Of a stretch of 64,000 bases of DNA, positions 63,987-64,000 are shown piece after piece (the first letter of the stretch is position 1; every line of letters starts with the position of its first letter). The translations under genes and the position numbers were made by a program. The stretch covers positions 356,075-420,074 of the forward strand of contig NZ_VMSG01000002.1 in the NCBI RefSeq assembly GCF_007713465.1, written 5' to 3'. This DNA comes from Pseudomonas sp. H3(2019). Its GTDB lineage: Bacteria; Pseudomonadota; Gammaproteobacteria; Pseudomonadales; Pseudomonadaceae. The notes below the pieces were generated by a model. That model did no database searches. It saw only the letters and a list, made by a program, of their open reading frames with translations, and was not told the DNA's origin.

Positions 63987-64000
63987 TCCTCGATGCTGTG

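Noticed and set aside
1..64000. CRISPR array, tRNA/rRNA genes, prophage or transposase
   Set aside because: No regularly spaced repeats, cloverleaf-like segments, phage structural genes or transposase motifs were seen on reading both strands.

Overview
The window is a chromosomal segment of a Pseudomonas, most likely of the P. fluorescens group. Evidence for this is the roughly 60-65 % GC backbone, bona fide glcDEF and 2-oxoadipate dioxygenase (HglS) genes, Pseudomonas-type small hypotheticals (DUF6124, DUF3761, DUF535), a two-cysteine DksA2-like protein, and several REP/REPIN palindromes of the kinds typical of this group. No rRNA, tRNA, CRISPR array, transposase or complete prophage was seen.

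Left part (1-30.1 kb). The window opens inside an NfrA-like TPR/beta-barrel gene that is coupled to a DUF4434 gene (an NfrA-type exopolysaccharide or phage-receptor locus), followed by a secreted TPR protein. Next come housekeeping and accessory genes: a DUF3995 membrane protein, an orphan OpuAC-type binding protein, small hypotheticals, a lipoprotein pair, DksA2-like, an RpiR regulator, a patatin, a GST and a MASE2-GGDEF diguanylate cyclase. They are followed by glcD-glcE-glcF with hglS directly downstream, a MepB-like gene and a DUF6124 gene whose 3' end has been replaced by a REPIN. At 22.9-25.6 kb an ECF sigma/anti-sigma pair diverges from a metallophosphoesterase plus cupredoxin operon. 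The two operons share an inverted repeat that supplies two matching promoter-like elements. An ABC exporter/lipoprotein operon of AttEFGH type (ATPase, FtsX-like permease, CrtC-like lipoprotein) follows.

Central part (30.1-55.2 kb). This is a Wzx/Wzy-type exopolysaccharide island. It carries a WcaJ/PslA-like initiating phosphotransferase, a FemAB-like acyltransferase, seven further glycosyltransferases (GT26, three GT2, two GT4, one GT61), a serine-acetyltransferase-like O-acetyltransferase, a Wzx flippase, a Wzy polymerase, a large GH5-like glycosidase and GalE. The export apparatus consists of a short Wza-type export protein, an outer-membrane beta-barrel protein, a Wzz-like chain-length determinant and a separate tyrosine autokinase. 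The last four and the neighbouring protein ending in a PEP-CTERM (VPLPAAAWLF) sorting signal resemble the exosortase-associated EPS clusters, but no exosortase lies in the window, and the PrsT-type lipoprotein gene is only a 95-codon stub. The left border (30.1-31.2 kb) and right border (55.2-55.84 kb) hold gene debris. Some internal genes, notably DUF535 and one GT4, are distinctly AT-richer than the backbone.

Right part (55.8-64 kb). This holds a ChbG/HpnK deacetylase, a small acidic protein, a very GC-rich HTH/TPR regulator with a beta-propeller partner, and an adenosine-specific kinase. After these come a LysE exporter, DUF2000 and Lrp/AsnC genes, a DUF3761 protein, a small hypothetical and a membrane protein. 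Two possible unannotated coding remnants sit at 61.1 and 63.2 kb.
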